In this document: positions 1 to 8,149 of the stretch, piece after piece
How the letters are laid out: each line of letters begins with the position of its first letter
Numbering within the stretch: the first letter of the stretch is position 1
Assembly (NCBI GenBank): GCA_021299875.1
Contig: JAJTEW010000010.1
Location: forward strand, 62,001-126,000
DNA length: 64,000 nucleotides
Source: Comamonadaceae bacterium
Lineage (GTDB): Bacteria > Pseudomonadota > Gammaproteobacteria > Burkholderiales > Burkholderiaceae_C
Direction: 5' to 3'
The notes under the pieces: model-generated
Databases searched by the model: none
Told to the model about the DNA's origin: nothing
Seen by the model: the letters and a program-made list of their open reading frames with translations, nothing else
Made by a program: the position numbers and the translations under genes

Positions 1-536
1 GTGTGCCCACCAGCAACCCCTTTGTGCAACAAAGCCAGCAGATGCCCGAGGTGTTCAGCCGGGGCCACCGCAACATCCAAGGCGCGGCCATTCACCCGCA
101 AACGGGCGAGTTGTGGACGCATGAGCACGGACCACAAGGCGGAGACGAGCTCAACATCGTTCGCAGCGGGCGCGACTTCGGCTGGCCCACCATCACCTAT
201 GGGGTGAATTACGTGACGGGCACGCGCATCGGTGTGGGCACGCGCCAAGCGGGCATGACGCAGCCTTTGCATGTGTGGGTGCCCTCGATCGCGCCCTCAG
301 GGCTGGCGTTTTACGAGGGCAATGCCTTTCCGGCCTGGCGGGGCAGCTTGCTGTTGGGGGCTTTGCGGGGGCAAAGCTTGGTGCGACTGGTGCTGGACGG
401 TGAGAAAGTGGTGGCCGAGGAGCGCTTGCTGACGCAGCAGCTGGGGCGCATCCGGGATGTGCGTGTGGGCCCGGATGGTCTGGTTTACCTTTTGAATGAT
501 TCACCCGACGGCGGTTTGTGGCGTTTGAAGCCCTGA
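1..536 (+). CDS. PQQ-dependent sugar dehydrogenase, C-terminal part (5' end outside window)
   Basis: The visible 177 codons (reading from base 3) are the C-terminal third of a soluble aldose sugar dehydrogenase of the YliI/Asd type, a periplasmic six-bladed beta-propeller that oxidises sugars with PQQ. The motif HEHGPQGGDELN followed by DFGWPTITYGVNY is characteristic of this family and carries residues near the PQQ and calcium sites. The last blade (IRDVRVGPDGLVYLLND) is typical and the protein ends normally at a TGA. The start lies left of the window, so signal peptide and full length cannot be judged. It is followed by about 210 bases of regulatory DNA before pstS and is not obviously linked to it. 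Confidence 0.85.
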   Translation, partial: VPTSNPFVQQSQQMPEVFSRGHRNIQGAAIHPQTGELWTHEHGPQGGDELNIVRSGRDFGWPTITYGVNYVTGTRIGVGTRQAGMTQPLHVWVPSIAPSGLAFYEGNAFPAWRGSLLLGALRGQSLVRLVLDGEKVVAEERLLTQQLGRIRDVRVGPDGLVYLLNDSPDGGLWRLKP

Positions 537-649
537 AAGCCCCGTGCGCTGGTTTTGACACAAATAAGCGCAATCCAAGGCTGCAAAGCTCAGGTTTTTG
601 TCAGCAGGCCCTTCGAGTACCCATTTTTTGCCATTCACATCAAGGTTTT

Positions 650-683
650 TTGACACAAACTTGTCACAATTGGCAATTAAAGT
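650..683 (+). promoter_or_regulatory. Pho box and -10 element of the pstS promoter
   Basis: Two 7-base direct repeats, TTGACAC (650-656) and TTGTCAC (661-667), are separated by the 4-base spacer AAAC, the 7-4-7 arrangement of the PhoB binding site (consensus CTGTCAT). A possible -10 hexamer TAAAGT lies at 678-683, ten bases after the box, where PhoB-dependent promoters carry it. This would give a leader of about 58 bases before pstS. A second, poorer TTGACAC half-site is at 555-561. Confidence 0.75.
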
Positions 684-747
684 CAGGTCAGTCATCAGCC
701 ATTGGGTTGTTGATAAGAATTTTTTTGAACCTGCAACAGGAGCTGAA

Positions 748-1770
748 ATGCTGAAATTTAAATCCCTCGTGGCCGCCATCGGTCTGAGCGCTGTGGCTGC
801 CACCACTTGGGCTGCCGACATCACCGGCGCAGGCGCGACATTCCCGTTCCCAATTTACGCCAAGTGGGCCGAAGCCTACAAAAAAGAGACTGGCGTGGGC
901 TTGAACTACCAGTCGATTGGCTCTTCCGGTGGTATCCGTCAAATCCGCGCCAAGACCGTGGCTTTTGGTGCCACAGACGCGCCTGTCAGCGGTGCTGACC
1001 TGGACAAGGACGGCATGGTGCAGTTTCCTGCCATCATTGGTGGCACCGTGCCTGTGTTCAACCTGGACGGTTTTGGCAAGGGCGATCTGCGCGTGACCGG
1101 CCCCGTGTTGGCCGAAATGTTCATGGGCAAGATCAGCAAGTGGAACGACCCCAAGTTGGCCGCCTTGAACCCTGGCAAGCGCCTGCCTGACACCACCATC
1201 ACCGTGGTGCACCGCGCTGACGGCTCGGGCACCACCTTCAATTGGACCGACTACCTGGCAACTGTCAGTAAAGAGTGGATGGACACCGTGGGCCGTGGCG
1301 CCGCAGTCAAGTGGCCAGCCCCTACATCCGTGGGTGGCAAGGGCAACGAAGGTGTGGCTGCCAACGTGTCCCGCACCAAAGGCTCGATTGGTTACGTGGA
1401 ATACGCCTATGCCAAGAAAAACAACATCGCTGTGATGGCGCTGCAAAACAAAGCCGGCAACTATGTGATGCCTGACGACGAGACATTTGCTGCAGCAGCA
1501 GCCGGTGCCGACTGGTTCAGCGTGCCAGGTATGGGTCTGTCCATCGTGGACCAGCCAGGCGCCAAGTCTTACCCTGTCACCACAGCTTCGTTCATCTTGA
1601 TGTACAAGACGCCCGCCGACAAAGCCCAATCTGCAGAAGTGTTGAAGTTCTTTGACTGGTCTTTCAAGAATGGCAAGAAGATGGCGCTGGAATTGGAATA
1701 TGTGCCACTGCCTGATTCTTTGACCAATCAGATCCGCCAGCGTGTGTGGAACCAGATCAATACCAAGTGA
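748..1770 (+). CDS. pstS: Phosphate ABC transporter substrate-binding protein PstS
   Basis: Periplasmic phosphate-binding protein, 340 residues, that delivers phosphate to the PstCAB transporter. An N-terminal signal peptide (LKFKSLVAAIGLSAVAA, cut near TWAA/DI) precedes the mature start DITGAGATFPFPIYAKW. Phosphate-binding motifs typical of PstS are present: GSSGGIRQI, FGATDAPVS and HRADGSGTTFNWTDYL. The start at 748 is chosen because of the ribosome site CAGGAG and the signal peptide; the open frame extends upstream to 598 but that part covers the promoter. It is the first gene of pstSCAB-phoUBR, behind a Pho box, so phosphate-starvation induction by PhoB is expected. Confidence 0.97.
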   Translation: MLKFKSLVAAIGLSAVAATTWAADITGAGATFPFPIYAKWAEAYKKETGVGLNYQSIGSSGGIRQIRAKTVAFGATDAPVSGADLDKDGMVQFPAIIGGTVPVFNLDGFGKGDLRVTGPVLAEMFMGKISKWNDPKLAALNPGKRLPDTTITVVHRADGSGTTFNWTDYLATVSKEWMDTVGRGAAVKWPAPTSVGGKGNEGVAANVSRTKGSIGYVEYAYAKKNNIAVMALQNKAGNYVMPDDETFAAAAAGADWFSVPGMGLSIVDQPGAKSYPVTTASFILMYKTPADKAQSAEVLKFFDWSFKNGKKMALELEYVPLPDSLTNQIRQRVWNQINTK

Positions 1771-1802
1771 TGGTTTGCAGGGTTGTTTGAACTGACCCTT
1801 GG

Positions 1803-1840
1803 CCACCGACGTTCTTGATGAATGTCGGTGGTTTATTTTT
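1803..1840 (+). terminator. Intercistronic hairpin between pstS and pstC
   Basis: CCACCGACGTTC (1803-1814) pairs with GAATGTCGGTGG (1820-1831) around a 5-base loop, followed by TTTATTTTT. This is a rho-independent terminator or attenuator form. Its place inside the operon suggests partial termination or mRNA stabilisation, making more PstS than membrane components. Confidence 0.8.
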
Positions 1841-1861
1841 CAGATCAGGTTCAATTTTTGT

Positions 1862-2866
1862 ATGTCTGCCGATAAGACCATGAACACCAACACATCCTCG
1901 ACTGCATCCGAAGCGCACAGTGCCAACATGGCAGCCGTTGCCAAGCGCCAGCGTCTTCAGGACGTTGTTTTTCACCGGACCACCCAGTCGTTTTCGCTTT
2001 TGGTGTTGATCGCCTTGGTGGGCATCATCGTTTCACTTTTTGTCAACGCTTGGCCCACATTCGCCAAATTTGGTGCGCACTTTTTGTGGTACGTCGAGTG
2101 GGACATCATCAACCAAGAATTTGGTGCCGCGATTTCGATTGTCGGCACTGTGCTGAGTGCCGGTTTGGCCATGCTGATTGCGGTGCCTTTGGCCTTTGGC
2201 ATTGCGGTTTTTTTGACGGAAACCTGCCCAGTTTGGCTGCGCCGGCCACTGGGCACGGCCATCGAGTTGTTGGCGGCTGTGCCATCTATCATTTATGGCA
2301 TGTTTGGTTTGTTTGTGTTCGCGCCGGTGTATGCCGACTACTTGCAAGTGCCTTTGCAGTCGGTGTTGGGCGGCATGCCCATGGTGGGGTGGTTGTTTGG
2401 CGGTGCCACCAACGGCCTCGGTATTTTGGCCGCTGGCATCATCCTGGCTTTCATGGTCTTGCCTTTTGTGGCCGCCGTGATGCGCGATGTGTTTGAGATC
2501 ACGCCCCCCATCTTGCGAGAGTCCGCCTATGGCTTGGGTTGCACCACATGGGAGGTGGTGCGCAAGGTGGTGTTGCCCTACACCCAAACCGGTGTGATCG
2601 GCGGCATCATGCTGGGTTTGGGCCGTGCTTTGGGCGAGACCATGGCCGTGACTTTTGTGATTGGCAACGCCAACCGCATGCCTACATCTTTATTCTCGCC
2701 TGGCACTTCGATCGCTTCGGTGTTGGCCAACGAATTTGGTGAGGCCGAAGGCTTGCACTTCAACACCCTGTTTGCGCTGGGCTTTCTGTTGTTCTGCATC
2801 ACGTTCGTGGTGCTGGCCATGGCCAAGTGGTTGATCATTCGCACTGAAAAAGCCAAAGGCAATTGA
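1862..2866 (+). CDS. pstC: Phosphate ABC transporter permease PstC
   Basis: Inner-membrane permease subunit of the high-affinity phosphate transporter, 334 residues with about six membrane segments. The soluble N-terminus is followed by a first helix (SLLVLIALVGIIVSLFV), and the conserved permease loop appears as ESAYGLGCTTWEVVRKVVLP, then GLGRALGETMAVTFVIGN. The start at 1862 (MSADKTM) follows the intercistronic hairpin; ATG at 1880 is an alternative. The reading frame reaches back to 1799, but that would place the hairpin inside the gene. It pairs with PstA to form the channel. Confidence 0.95.
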   Translation: MSADKTMNTNTSSTASEAHSANMAAVAKRQRLQDVVFHRTTQSFSLLVLIALVGIIVSLFVNAWPTFAKFGAHFLWYVEWDIINQEFGAAISIVGTVLSAGLAMLIAVPLAFGIAVFLTETCPVWLRRPLGTAIELLAAVPSIIYGMFGLFVFAPVYADYLQVPLQSVLGGMPMVGWLFGGATNGLGILAAGIILAFMVLPFVAAVMRDVFEITPPILRESAYGLGCTTWEVVRKVVLPYTQTGVIGGIMLGLGRALGETMAVTFVIGNANRMPTSLFSPGTSIASVLANEFGEAEGLHFNTLFALGFLLFCITFVVLAMAKWLIIRTEKAKGN

Positions 2867-2918
2867 TGCGCCACGACTTTTGTCTGGACCTTTCACCTTC
2901 ATTGAATCGAGCCACACC

Positions 2919-3776
2919 ATGCTGATGGAATCTTCTCCCCTTTACCGCAGCCGCAAGCGCACCAATTGGATTGGTTTGTCCTTGTCCATGATCGCCATGA
3001 GTTTGGGGCTTGTGGCTTTGTTGTGGATCTTGTTTGTGCTGTTTTCCAACGGGTTGGCCGCACTGGAATTGACCTTGTTCACCAACGACACCCCAGCGCC
3101 AGGGTCCGAAGGCGGTGGCTTGCGCAACGCCATTGTGGGGAGTTTGATGATCGTGGGCTTGGCGGTGGCCGTGTCCACACCCATCGGCATTTTGGCGGGC
3201 ATCTACCTGACCGAATACGGCGACACCAGCAAGACGGCCGAGTTCACCCGCTTTGTGACCGACATCATGTTGTCGGCCCCGTCCATCGTTTTGGGCTTGT
3301 TTGTCTACGCCATCGCGGTGGCCACCGTGGGCAATTTTTCAGGCTATGCCGGCAGTTTGGCCCTGTCCTTGATCGCGATCCCGGTGGTCATGCGCACCAC
3401 CGAAAACATGCTGCGTTTGGTGCCCGGCAGCTTGCGCGAGGCGGCTTTTGCTTTGGGTGCGCCGCGTTGGAAGGTCTCTACCATGGTGACCTTGCGTGCA
3501 GCCAAGAGCGGTGTGATCACCGGTCTGTTGTTGGCAGTCGCCCGCATCAGTGGCGAAACAGCCCCTTTGTTGTTCACAGCGCTCAACAACCAGTTTTACA
3601 GCACCAACATGGGCGCGCCCATGGCCAATTTGCCGGTGGTGATCTTCCAATTCGCCATGAGCCCTTATGAAAACTGGATCCAGCTGGCCTGGGGAGGCGC
3701 CTTGCTGATCACCCTGACTGTGCTGGCCCTGAACATCATGGCCCGCGTCTTCTTCCGCGAAAAAGTCAAAGTTTGA
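2919..3776 (+). CDS. pstA: Phosphate ABC transporter permease PstA
   Basis: Second membrane subunit of the Pst transporter, 285 residues from the ATG at 2919 (ATG at 2925 also possible). Six predicted helices; the permease motif is [25 protein letters not shown], and the [15 protein letters not shown] segment is typical of PstA. It ends at 3776 and the frame leading into pstB overlaps this stop, so the genes are translationally close. Expected to dimerise with PstC and couple to the PstB ATPase. Confidence 0.95.
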   Translation: MLMESSPLYRSRKRTNWIGLSLSMIAMSLGLVALLWILFVLFSNGLAALELTLFTNDTPAPGSEGGGLRNAIVGSLMIVGLAVAVSTPIGILAGIYLTEYGDTSKTAEFTRFVTDIMLSAPSIVLGLFVYAIAVATVGNFSGYAGSLALSLIAIPVVMRTTENMLRLVPGSLREAAFALGAPRWKVSTMVTLRAAKSGVITGLLLAVARISGETAPLLFTALNNQFYSTNMGAPMANLPVVIFQFAMSPYENWIQLAWGGALLITLTVLALNIMARVFFREKVKV

Positions 3777-3796
3777 TCGAAAGACAAGGTTTCAAC

Positions 3797-4576
3797 ATGC
3801 CCAACACCACCCAAACACCTCTTAAAAACGCGATTGAAATTCGCAATCTGAGTTTTTTCTACGGCACCTTCAAGGGCCTGAAAGACGTCAACCTCAACAT
3901 CGCCGAGAACAAAGTGACCGCCTTCATCGGTCCTTCGGGTTGCGGCAAGTCGACCTTGCTGCGCACGCTCAACCGCATGTACAGCTTGTACCCAGGCCAG
4001 CGTGCTGAAGGCGAAATCAGCCTGTATGGCACCAACATCTTGGACAAAAAACAGGATTTGAACCTGTTGCGTGCGCAAGTGGGCATGGTGTTTCAAAAGC
4101 CCACGCCTTTCCCCATGTCCATTTACGACAACATCGCATTCGGTGTTCGCCTTTACGAGAACCTGAGCCGCTCGGACATGGACGACCGTGTCGAATGGGC
4201 CTTGTCCAAGGCGGCCATTTGGAATGAAGTCAAAGACAAACTCAGCCAAAGCGGTTTGTCTTTGTCGGGAGGGCAGCAGCAGCGTCTGTGCATTGCACGG
4301 TCTGTGGCGGTCAAACCCAAAGTCATTTTGCTGGACGAACCCACCTCGGCGCTGGACCCGATTTCGACCGCCAAAGTCGAAGAGCTGGTCAGTGAACTGA
4401 AGAAAGACTACACCGTGGCCATCGTGACCCACAACATGCAGCAGGCGGCGCGGGTGTCTGACTTCACCGCCTACATGTATTTGGGAGAGTTGGTGGAGTT
4501 TGGTGTCACCGAACAGATTTTCATGAAGCCCGTCAAGCAAGAAACCGAAGACTACATCACCGGCCGATTCGGCTGA
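3797..4576 (+). CDS. pstB: Phosphate ABC transporter ATP-binding protein PstB
   Basis: ATPase that powers phosphate import, 259 residues, the usual family length. Walker [10 protein letters not shown] (about residues 45-53), ABC signature LSGGQQQR (about 156-163), Walker [14 protein letters not shown] (about 176-188) and the switch histidine in IVTHNM are all present, so it should be active. The start at 3797 is used because it follows the AAGACAAGG ribosome site; an upstream TTG at 3773 overlaps the pstA stop. Together with PhoU and PhoR it also reports phosphate status to the Pho two-component system. Confidence 0.97.
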   Translation: MPNTTQTPLKNAIEIRNLSFFYGTFKGLKDVNLNIAENKVTAFIGPSGCGKSTLLRTLNRMYSLYPGQRAEGEISLYGTNILDKKQDLNLLRAQVGMVFQKPTPFPMSIYDNIAFGVRLYENLSRSDMDDRVEWALSKAAIWNEVKDKLSQSGLSLSGGQQQRLCIARSVAVKPKVILLDEPTSALDPISTAKVEELVSELKKDYTVAIVTHNMQQAARVSDFTAYMYLGELVEFGVTEQIFMKPVKQETEDYITGRFG

Positions 4577-4589
4577 TCAGGAGAGACAC

Positions 4590-5288
4590 ATGGACAAGCA
4601 CATATCTAGCCAATTCGACGCCGAACTCACGGGCGTTTCCTCTCGTGTTCTGGAACTGGGCGGTTTGGTCGAGTCACAGACGCGCCATGCGGTTTATGCC
4701 TTGGCACAATTCAGCTCTGAAGTGGCCGACCAGGTGGTGGCCACCGAAAGGCAAGTCAATTCATTGGAGGTTGAAATCGACGCCGAGTTGGCATCCATCA
4801 TTGCGCGCCGCCAGCCCACCGCGCGCGATCTCCGGTTGCTGATGGCGATCTCAAAGATCACCGGCAACCTGGAGCGAGCGGGTGACGAGGCAGAGCGCAT
4901 TGCCCGCATGGTCAAGTTGATTTTGGAGCAAGGCAGCCCTCGGAATTTACCCTCGTCTGAGTTGCGCATTGCGGCAGACTTGGCTACGGGGTTGCTGCGC
5001 AAAGCCCTGGATGCTTTTGCGCGTCTGGACGTCTCTACGGCCTTGGTCATTTTGAAGGAAGACGATCTGATCGACGCCGAGTTCAACGGTTTTCTTCGCA
5101 AACTCGTGACCTACATGATGGAAGACCCACGCACCATTTCGGCCAGTCTGGATTTGTTGTTTGTGGCCAAAGCCATTGAGCGCATCGGGGACCATGCCAA
5201 AAACATTGCCGAGTTCGTGATCTACGTCGTCAAGGGTGCTGATGTGCGTCACACGGCCCTCACCGACATTGAAAAAGCAGTTCAATGA
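4590..5288 (+). CDS. phoU: Phosphate signalling protein PhoU
   Basis: Cytoplasmic negative regulator that links the Pst transporter to the PhoR kinase, 232 residues. Two three-helix PhoU repeats are visible, with the metal-binding-type motifs GNLERAGDEAERIARM (first repeat) and AIERIGDHAKNIAEFVIY (second repeat). A strong ribosome site (CAGGAGAG) lies just before the ATG. The last four bases (ATGA) overlap the phoB start, indicating translational coupling. Expected to keep PhoR off when phosphate is plentiful. Confidence 0.96.
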   Translation: MDKHISSQFDAELTGVSSRVLELGGLVESQTRHAVYALAQFSSEVADQVVATERQVNSLEVEIDAELASIIARRQPTARDLRLLMAISKITGNLERAGDEAERIARMVKLILEQGSPRNLPSSELRIAADLATGLLRKALDAFARLDVSTALVILKEDDLIDAEFNGFLRKLVTYMMEDPRTISASLDLLFVAKAIERIGDHAKNIAEFVIYVVKGADVRHTALTDIEKAVQ

Positions 5289-5980
5289 AGTCCATACCGC
5301 GCATTTTGATTGTTGAAGACGAAGCGCCTATTGCTGAGTTGATTGCCGTCAATTTGCGACACAACGGCTTTCAGCCCATTTGGGCCATTGACGCTGAAAC
5401 CGCACAGCGTGAGTTGGATGAAATTTTGCCCGACGTCATCTTGCTGGACTGGATGTTGCCTGGCGAAAGTGGTCTGGCTTTGGCCCGTCGGTGGCGCGCT
5501 TCGGCGCGGACCAAAGCCGTTCCGATTTTGATGTTGACGGCACGCGGTGACGAGGCCGATCGCGTGGCGGGGCTGGATGCGGGTGCCGACGATTACATTG
5601 TGAAACCTTTTTCACCGCGCGAGTTGTTAGCCCGCATTCGGGCGGTTTTGCGTCGCCGTGTGCCTGAGGCAGCTGGTGGCGTTGTGAAGATGGGTGATTT
5701 GCAATTGGACGCTGACACGCACCGTGTCTCTTGTGGTGATAAAGCGCTGAAGGTTGGACCCACCGAATTCAAGCTCTTGCATTTTTTGATGCGTCACCCT
5801 GAGCGTGTGCACAGCCGAGGAACTTTGCTTGACAAGGTTTGGGGGGACCATGTCTACATCGAGGAGCGCACGGTGGATGTACATGTCAAACGCTTGCGTG
5901 AATCTTTGGGCGATTCGGGCAACATGATTGAGACGGTACGTGGCGCGGGTTACCGCTTCACCATGACACCGTATGCTTGA
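5285..5980 (+). CDS. phoB: Phosphate regulon response regulator PhoB
   Basis: OmpR/PhoB-type response regulator, 231 residues. The receiver domain has the acidic pocket E11-D12, phosphoacceptor D55 in ILLDWMLPG, and the lysine of DYIVKPFSPREL. The C-terminal winged-helix DNA-binding domain begins near residue 130 (LDADTHRVSCGDKALKVGPTEF) and includes the recognition region RTVDVHVKRLRESLG. It overlaps phoU by 4 bases and phoR by 8, so the three are co-translated. Likely target: the Pho box upstream of pstS. Confidence 0.97.
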   Translation: MKSIPRILIVEDEAPIAELIAVNLRHNGFQPIWAIDAETAQRELDEILPDVILLDWMLPGESGLALARRWRASARTKAVPILMLTARGDEADRVAGLDAGADDYIVKPFSPRELLARIRAVLRRRVPEAAGGVVKMGDLQLDADTHRVSCGDKALKVGPTEFKLLHFLMRHPERVHSRGTLLDKVWGDHVYIEERTVDVHVKRLRESLGDSGNMIETVRGAGYRFTMTPYA

Positions 5981-7313
5981 GACCAGGTGGTTTATGGTTT
6001 TTGCGTTGTTTGAGTTGCTGTTTTTAATGGGTTTGGCCGGATTGCCGGCTTGGTATGTGTGGGGAACTTTGGGGGCTTGTTCGGCTGCCTTGTTGGCCGT
6101 TTGTGTGTACGCCTTGGTTTTGTCCTGGCGGATTGACCGCTTTGACCGATGGCTCAGTGCGCCCAGCTTGCGATTGGATCCACCATGGCAAGGAGTCTGG
6201 CGTGACATGGCTTTGCGCATTCAACGGATGCTGCGTCAGCAGGAAAAATTAGTGTCTGTTCATGAAAAAAGGCTGCAAGATTTTTTGTCTGCGATTCAGG
6301 CTTCCCCCAATGGCGTGATCTTGTTGGACGAGGAAGCCCGCATTGAATGGTGCAATGAAACGGCAGCTTCACATCTGGGGCTGGATTCGCTCAAAGATCG
6401 TATGCAACACATTGTTCATTTGGTTCGAGATCCTGTTTTTTCGCGTTATTTTTCGCAAGTCAGTCATGCCAGCGAAGCGGTCATTGAAGGGCGATCCAGT
6501 TCGGCAGCCAGTGCTCAAAAATTGTCGGTTCAGCTGCATGAGTACGGCGATGGTCGATCTTTGTTGTTGACACGTGACATCACCGCTGTCGCCCAGGCCG
6601 AGGCCATGCGCCGAGATTTTGTGGCGAACGTTTCGCATGAGATCAGGACACCGCTGACGGTTCTCAGTGGATTTGTCGAAACTTTGCAGACACTTCCTTT
6701 GGACGAACAAGAGCGTGTTCGTTATTTGAGCTTGATGGCAGTCCAGTCAGAGCGCATGCAAGATTTGGTGGCTGATTTGTTGACGCTTTCTCAATTGGAG
6801 GGAAGTTTACCCCCGAGCATCAGTCAGCATGTGTCTTTGCCTGCTTTGATGTCGCAGGTTTTTGGCGACGCCAAAGCCATGTCCGAAGGCTTGGCCAACA
6901 TGGGTGATGGGACAGGCCATGATTTGCTGATGGCGCCTGTTCCGGAAGTTGATCTGTTGGGTTCTCGTTCCGAACTGCTGAGCGCACTTTCCAATTTGGT
7001 GATCAACGCCGTGCGTTACACCCCACTGGGCGGCTCTATTCATTTGAGTTGGTCTTGTACGTCTGAGGGATGGGTGTTTGCAGTCAAAGACACTGGCCCC
7101 GGCATCGCGGCTGAGCATTTGCCACGTTTGTCTGAACGTTTCTACCGTGTAGACCGGAGTCGTTCGAGAGAGACAGGGGGCACGGGTTTGGGTTTGGCCA
7201 TCGCCAAACATGTCATGCAACGACATGGCGGTGAGTTGCGTATTGAAAGTGACTTGGGTAAGGGGTCCACATTCAAGTTGATCTTCCCTGTCAGCCGAGT
7301 GGTCCATGTCTAG
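5973..7313 (+). CDS. phoR: Phosphate regulon sensor histidine kinase PhoR
   Basis: Inner-membrane sensor kinase partner of PhoB, 446 residues. Two N-terminal hydrophobic helices (about residues 8-50) without a large periplasmic domain, a PAS region around residues 100-200, the H-box NVSHEIRTPLTVLSGF with phosphoacceptor H222, then N-box NLVINAVRYT, G1 DTGPGIA and G2 GGTGLGLAIAKH. The short periplasmic loop fits PhoR, which senses phosphate through PstSCAB-PhoU rather than directly. The start at 5973 overlaps phoB; ATG at 5994 is an alternative. Last gene of the operon. Confidence 0.95.
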   Translation: MLETRWFMVFALFELLFLMGLAGLPAWYVWGTLGACSAALLAVCVYALVLSWRIDRFDRWLSAPSLRLDPPWQGVWRDMALRIQRMLRQQEKLVSVHEKRLQDFLSAIQASPNGVILLDEEARIEWCNETAASHLGLDSLKDRMQHIVHLVRDPVFSRYFSQVSHASEAVIEGRSSSAASAQKLSVQLHEYGDGRSLLLTRDITAVAQAEAMRRDFVANVSHEIRTPLTVLSGFVETLQTLPLDEQERVRYLSLMAVQSERMQDLVADLLTLSQLEGSLPPSISQHVSLPALMSQVFGDAKAMSEGLANMGDGTGHDLLMAPVPEVDLLGSRSELLSALSNLVINAVRYTPLGGSIHLSWSCTSEGWVFAVKDTGPGIAAEHLPRLSERFYRVDRSRSRETGGTGLGLAIAKHVMQRHGGELRIESDLGKGSTFKLIFPVSRVVHV

Positions 7314-7413
7314 GTCGCCAGCGCAGAGGGTTGTACCTTCGGGTTTTTTTTGGATCGCCTTTTTTTTGTTGGGGTCGACAAAGCCCTTTGTCCTCCACTG
7401 ACGGAGACGGCTT

Positions 7414-8070
7414 ATGCGCGTCGCTTTTTTGGATCTGGATCACACCTTGCTGGCGGCCGACAGCAACCAGTTGTGGATGGCCTATTTGAGGTCTGAGCAA
7501 TTGATTTCAGATGAGCAATCTTCGGTTCATGATCAATTCTTGCAGGACTATGCCTGCGGTGCATTAAATTTCGAAGCCTTGCAATCTTTTCGGATTGGCC
7601 TGGACGCTTCTTTGTCGCCGGGCACTTTGTCTGCGGTCCGTGCTGTGTTTGAACGGGAGATCTTGATACCGGCCATAGCTCCCCTTGCACCGCGCTTGTT
7701 GGCTGAACTCGCCCAGCGGGGCTTGACCACGGTGTTGGTCAGTGCCACCCGAAGTCCCCTGGTTGACCCCGTTGCGCAGGCCTTGGGTGTGGGTCATGCC
7801 ATCACGTCATGCTTTGGTCACGATAAAGTCCAGCATGTTCAAGCGTGGCTAAAAAGCTTGGGTTCTTCGCTCAAAGACTTGCACGAAAGCTGGTTTTTCA
7901 GCGACTCTCACAACGACTTGCCGCTACTGGATGTGGTGATGCACCCTGTGGCGGTGGACGCCGATGATCGGCTCCAGCAAGTGGCCACCGAGCGGGCTTG
8001 GCCCATGATGTCCTTGCGCAGCGATGTCTCTCAGGGCGATCATTTACTGCCTCGTGCGACGGGCCCTTAG
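7414..8070 (+). CDS. HAD-IB family phosphatase (SerB-like)
   Basis: A 218-residue haloacid dehalogenase superfamily hydrolase of subfamily IB. Motif I is FLDLDHTLL with D7 as nucleophile and D9 as acid/base; motif II is VLVSATR; motif III/IV is WFFSDSHNDLPLLDVV. The helical cap between residues 20 and 90 is typical of the TIGR01490 group close to phosphoserine phosphatase. The substrate cannot be read from the sequence; a phosphoserine, lysophosphatidate or sugar phosphate role is possible. It lies 100 bases after phoR on the same strand but is probably an independent unit. Confidence 0.88.
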   Translation: MRVAFLDLDHTLLAADSNQLWMAYLRSEQLISDEQSSVHDQFLQDYACGALNFEALQSFRIGLDASLSPGTLSAVRAVFEREILIPAIAPLAPRLLAELAQRGLTTVLVSATRSPLVDPVAQALGVGHAITSCFGHDKVQHVQAWLKSLGSSLKDLHESWFFSDSHNDLPLLDVVMHPVAVDADDRLQQVATERAWPMMSLRSDVSQGDHLLPRATGP

Positions 8071-8149
8071 CTTGAAAAGAGGTCAATCCATTTGAGGAGT
8101 TTGTTGTCGACCCTTGGCACAAGCCACTTGGTTGCTGAGGGCAGGGGTT

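Noticed and set aside
688..1806. 372-codon open frame on the minus strand opposite pstS
   Set aside because: His- and Gly-rich shadow of the pstS frame with no family features or ribosome site.
7314..7413. T-rich stretches after phoR as a terminator
   Set aside because: T runs are present, but no stem precedes them that pairs convincingly.
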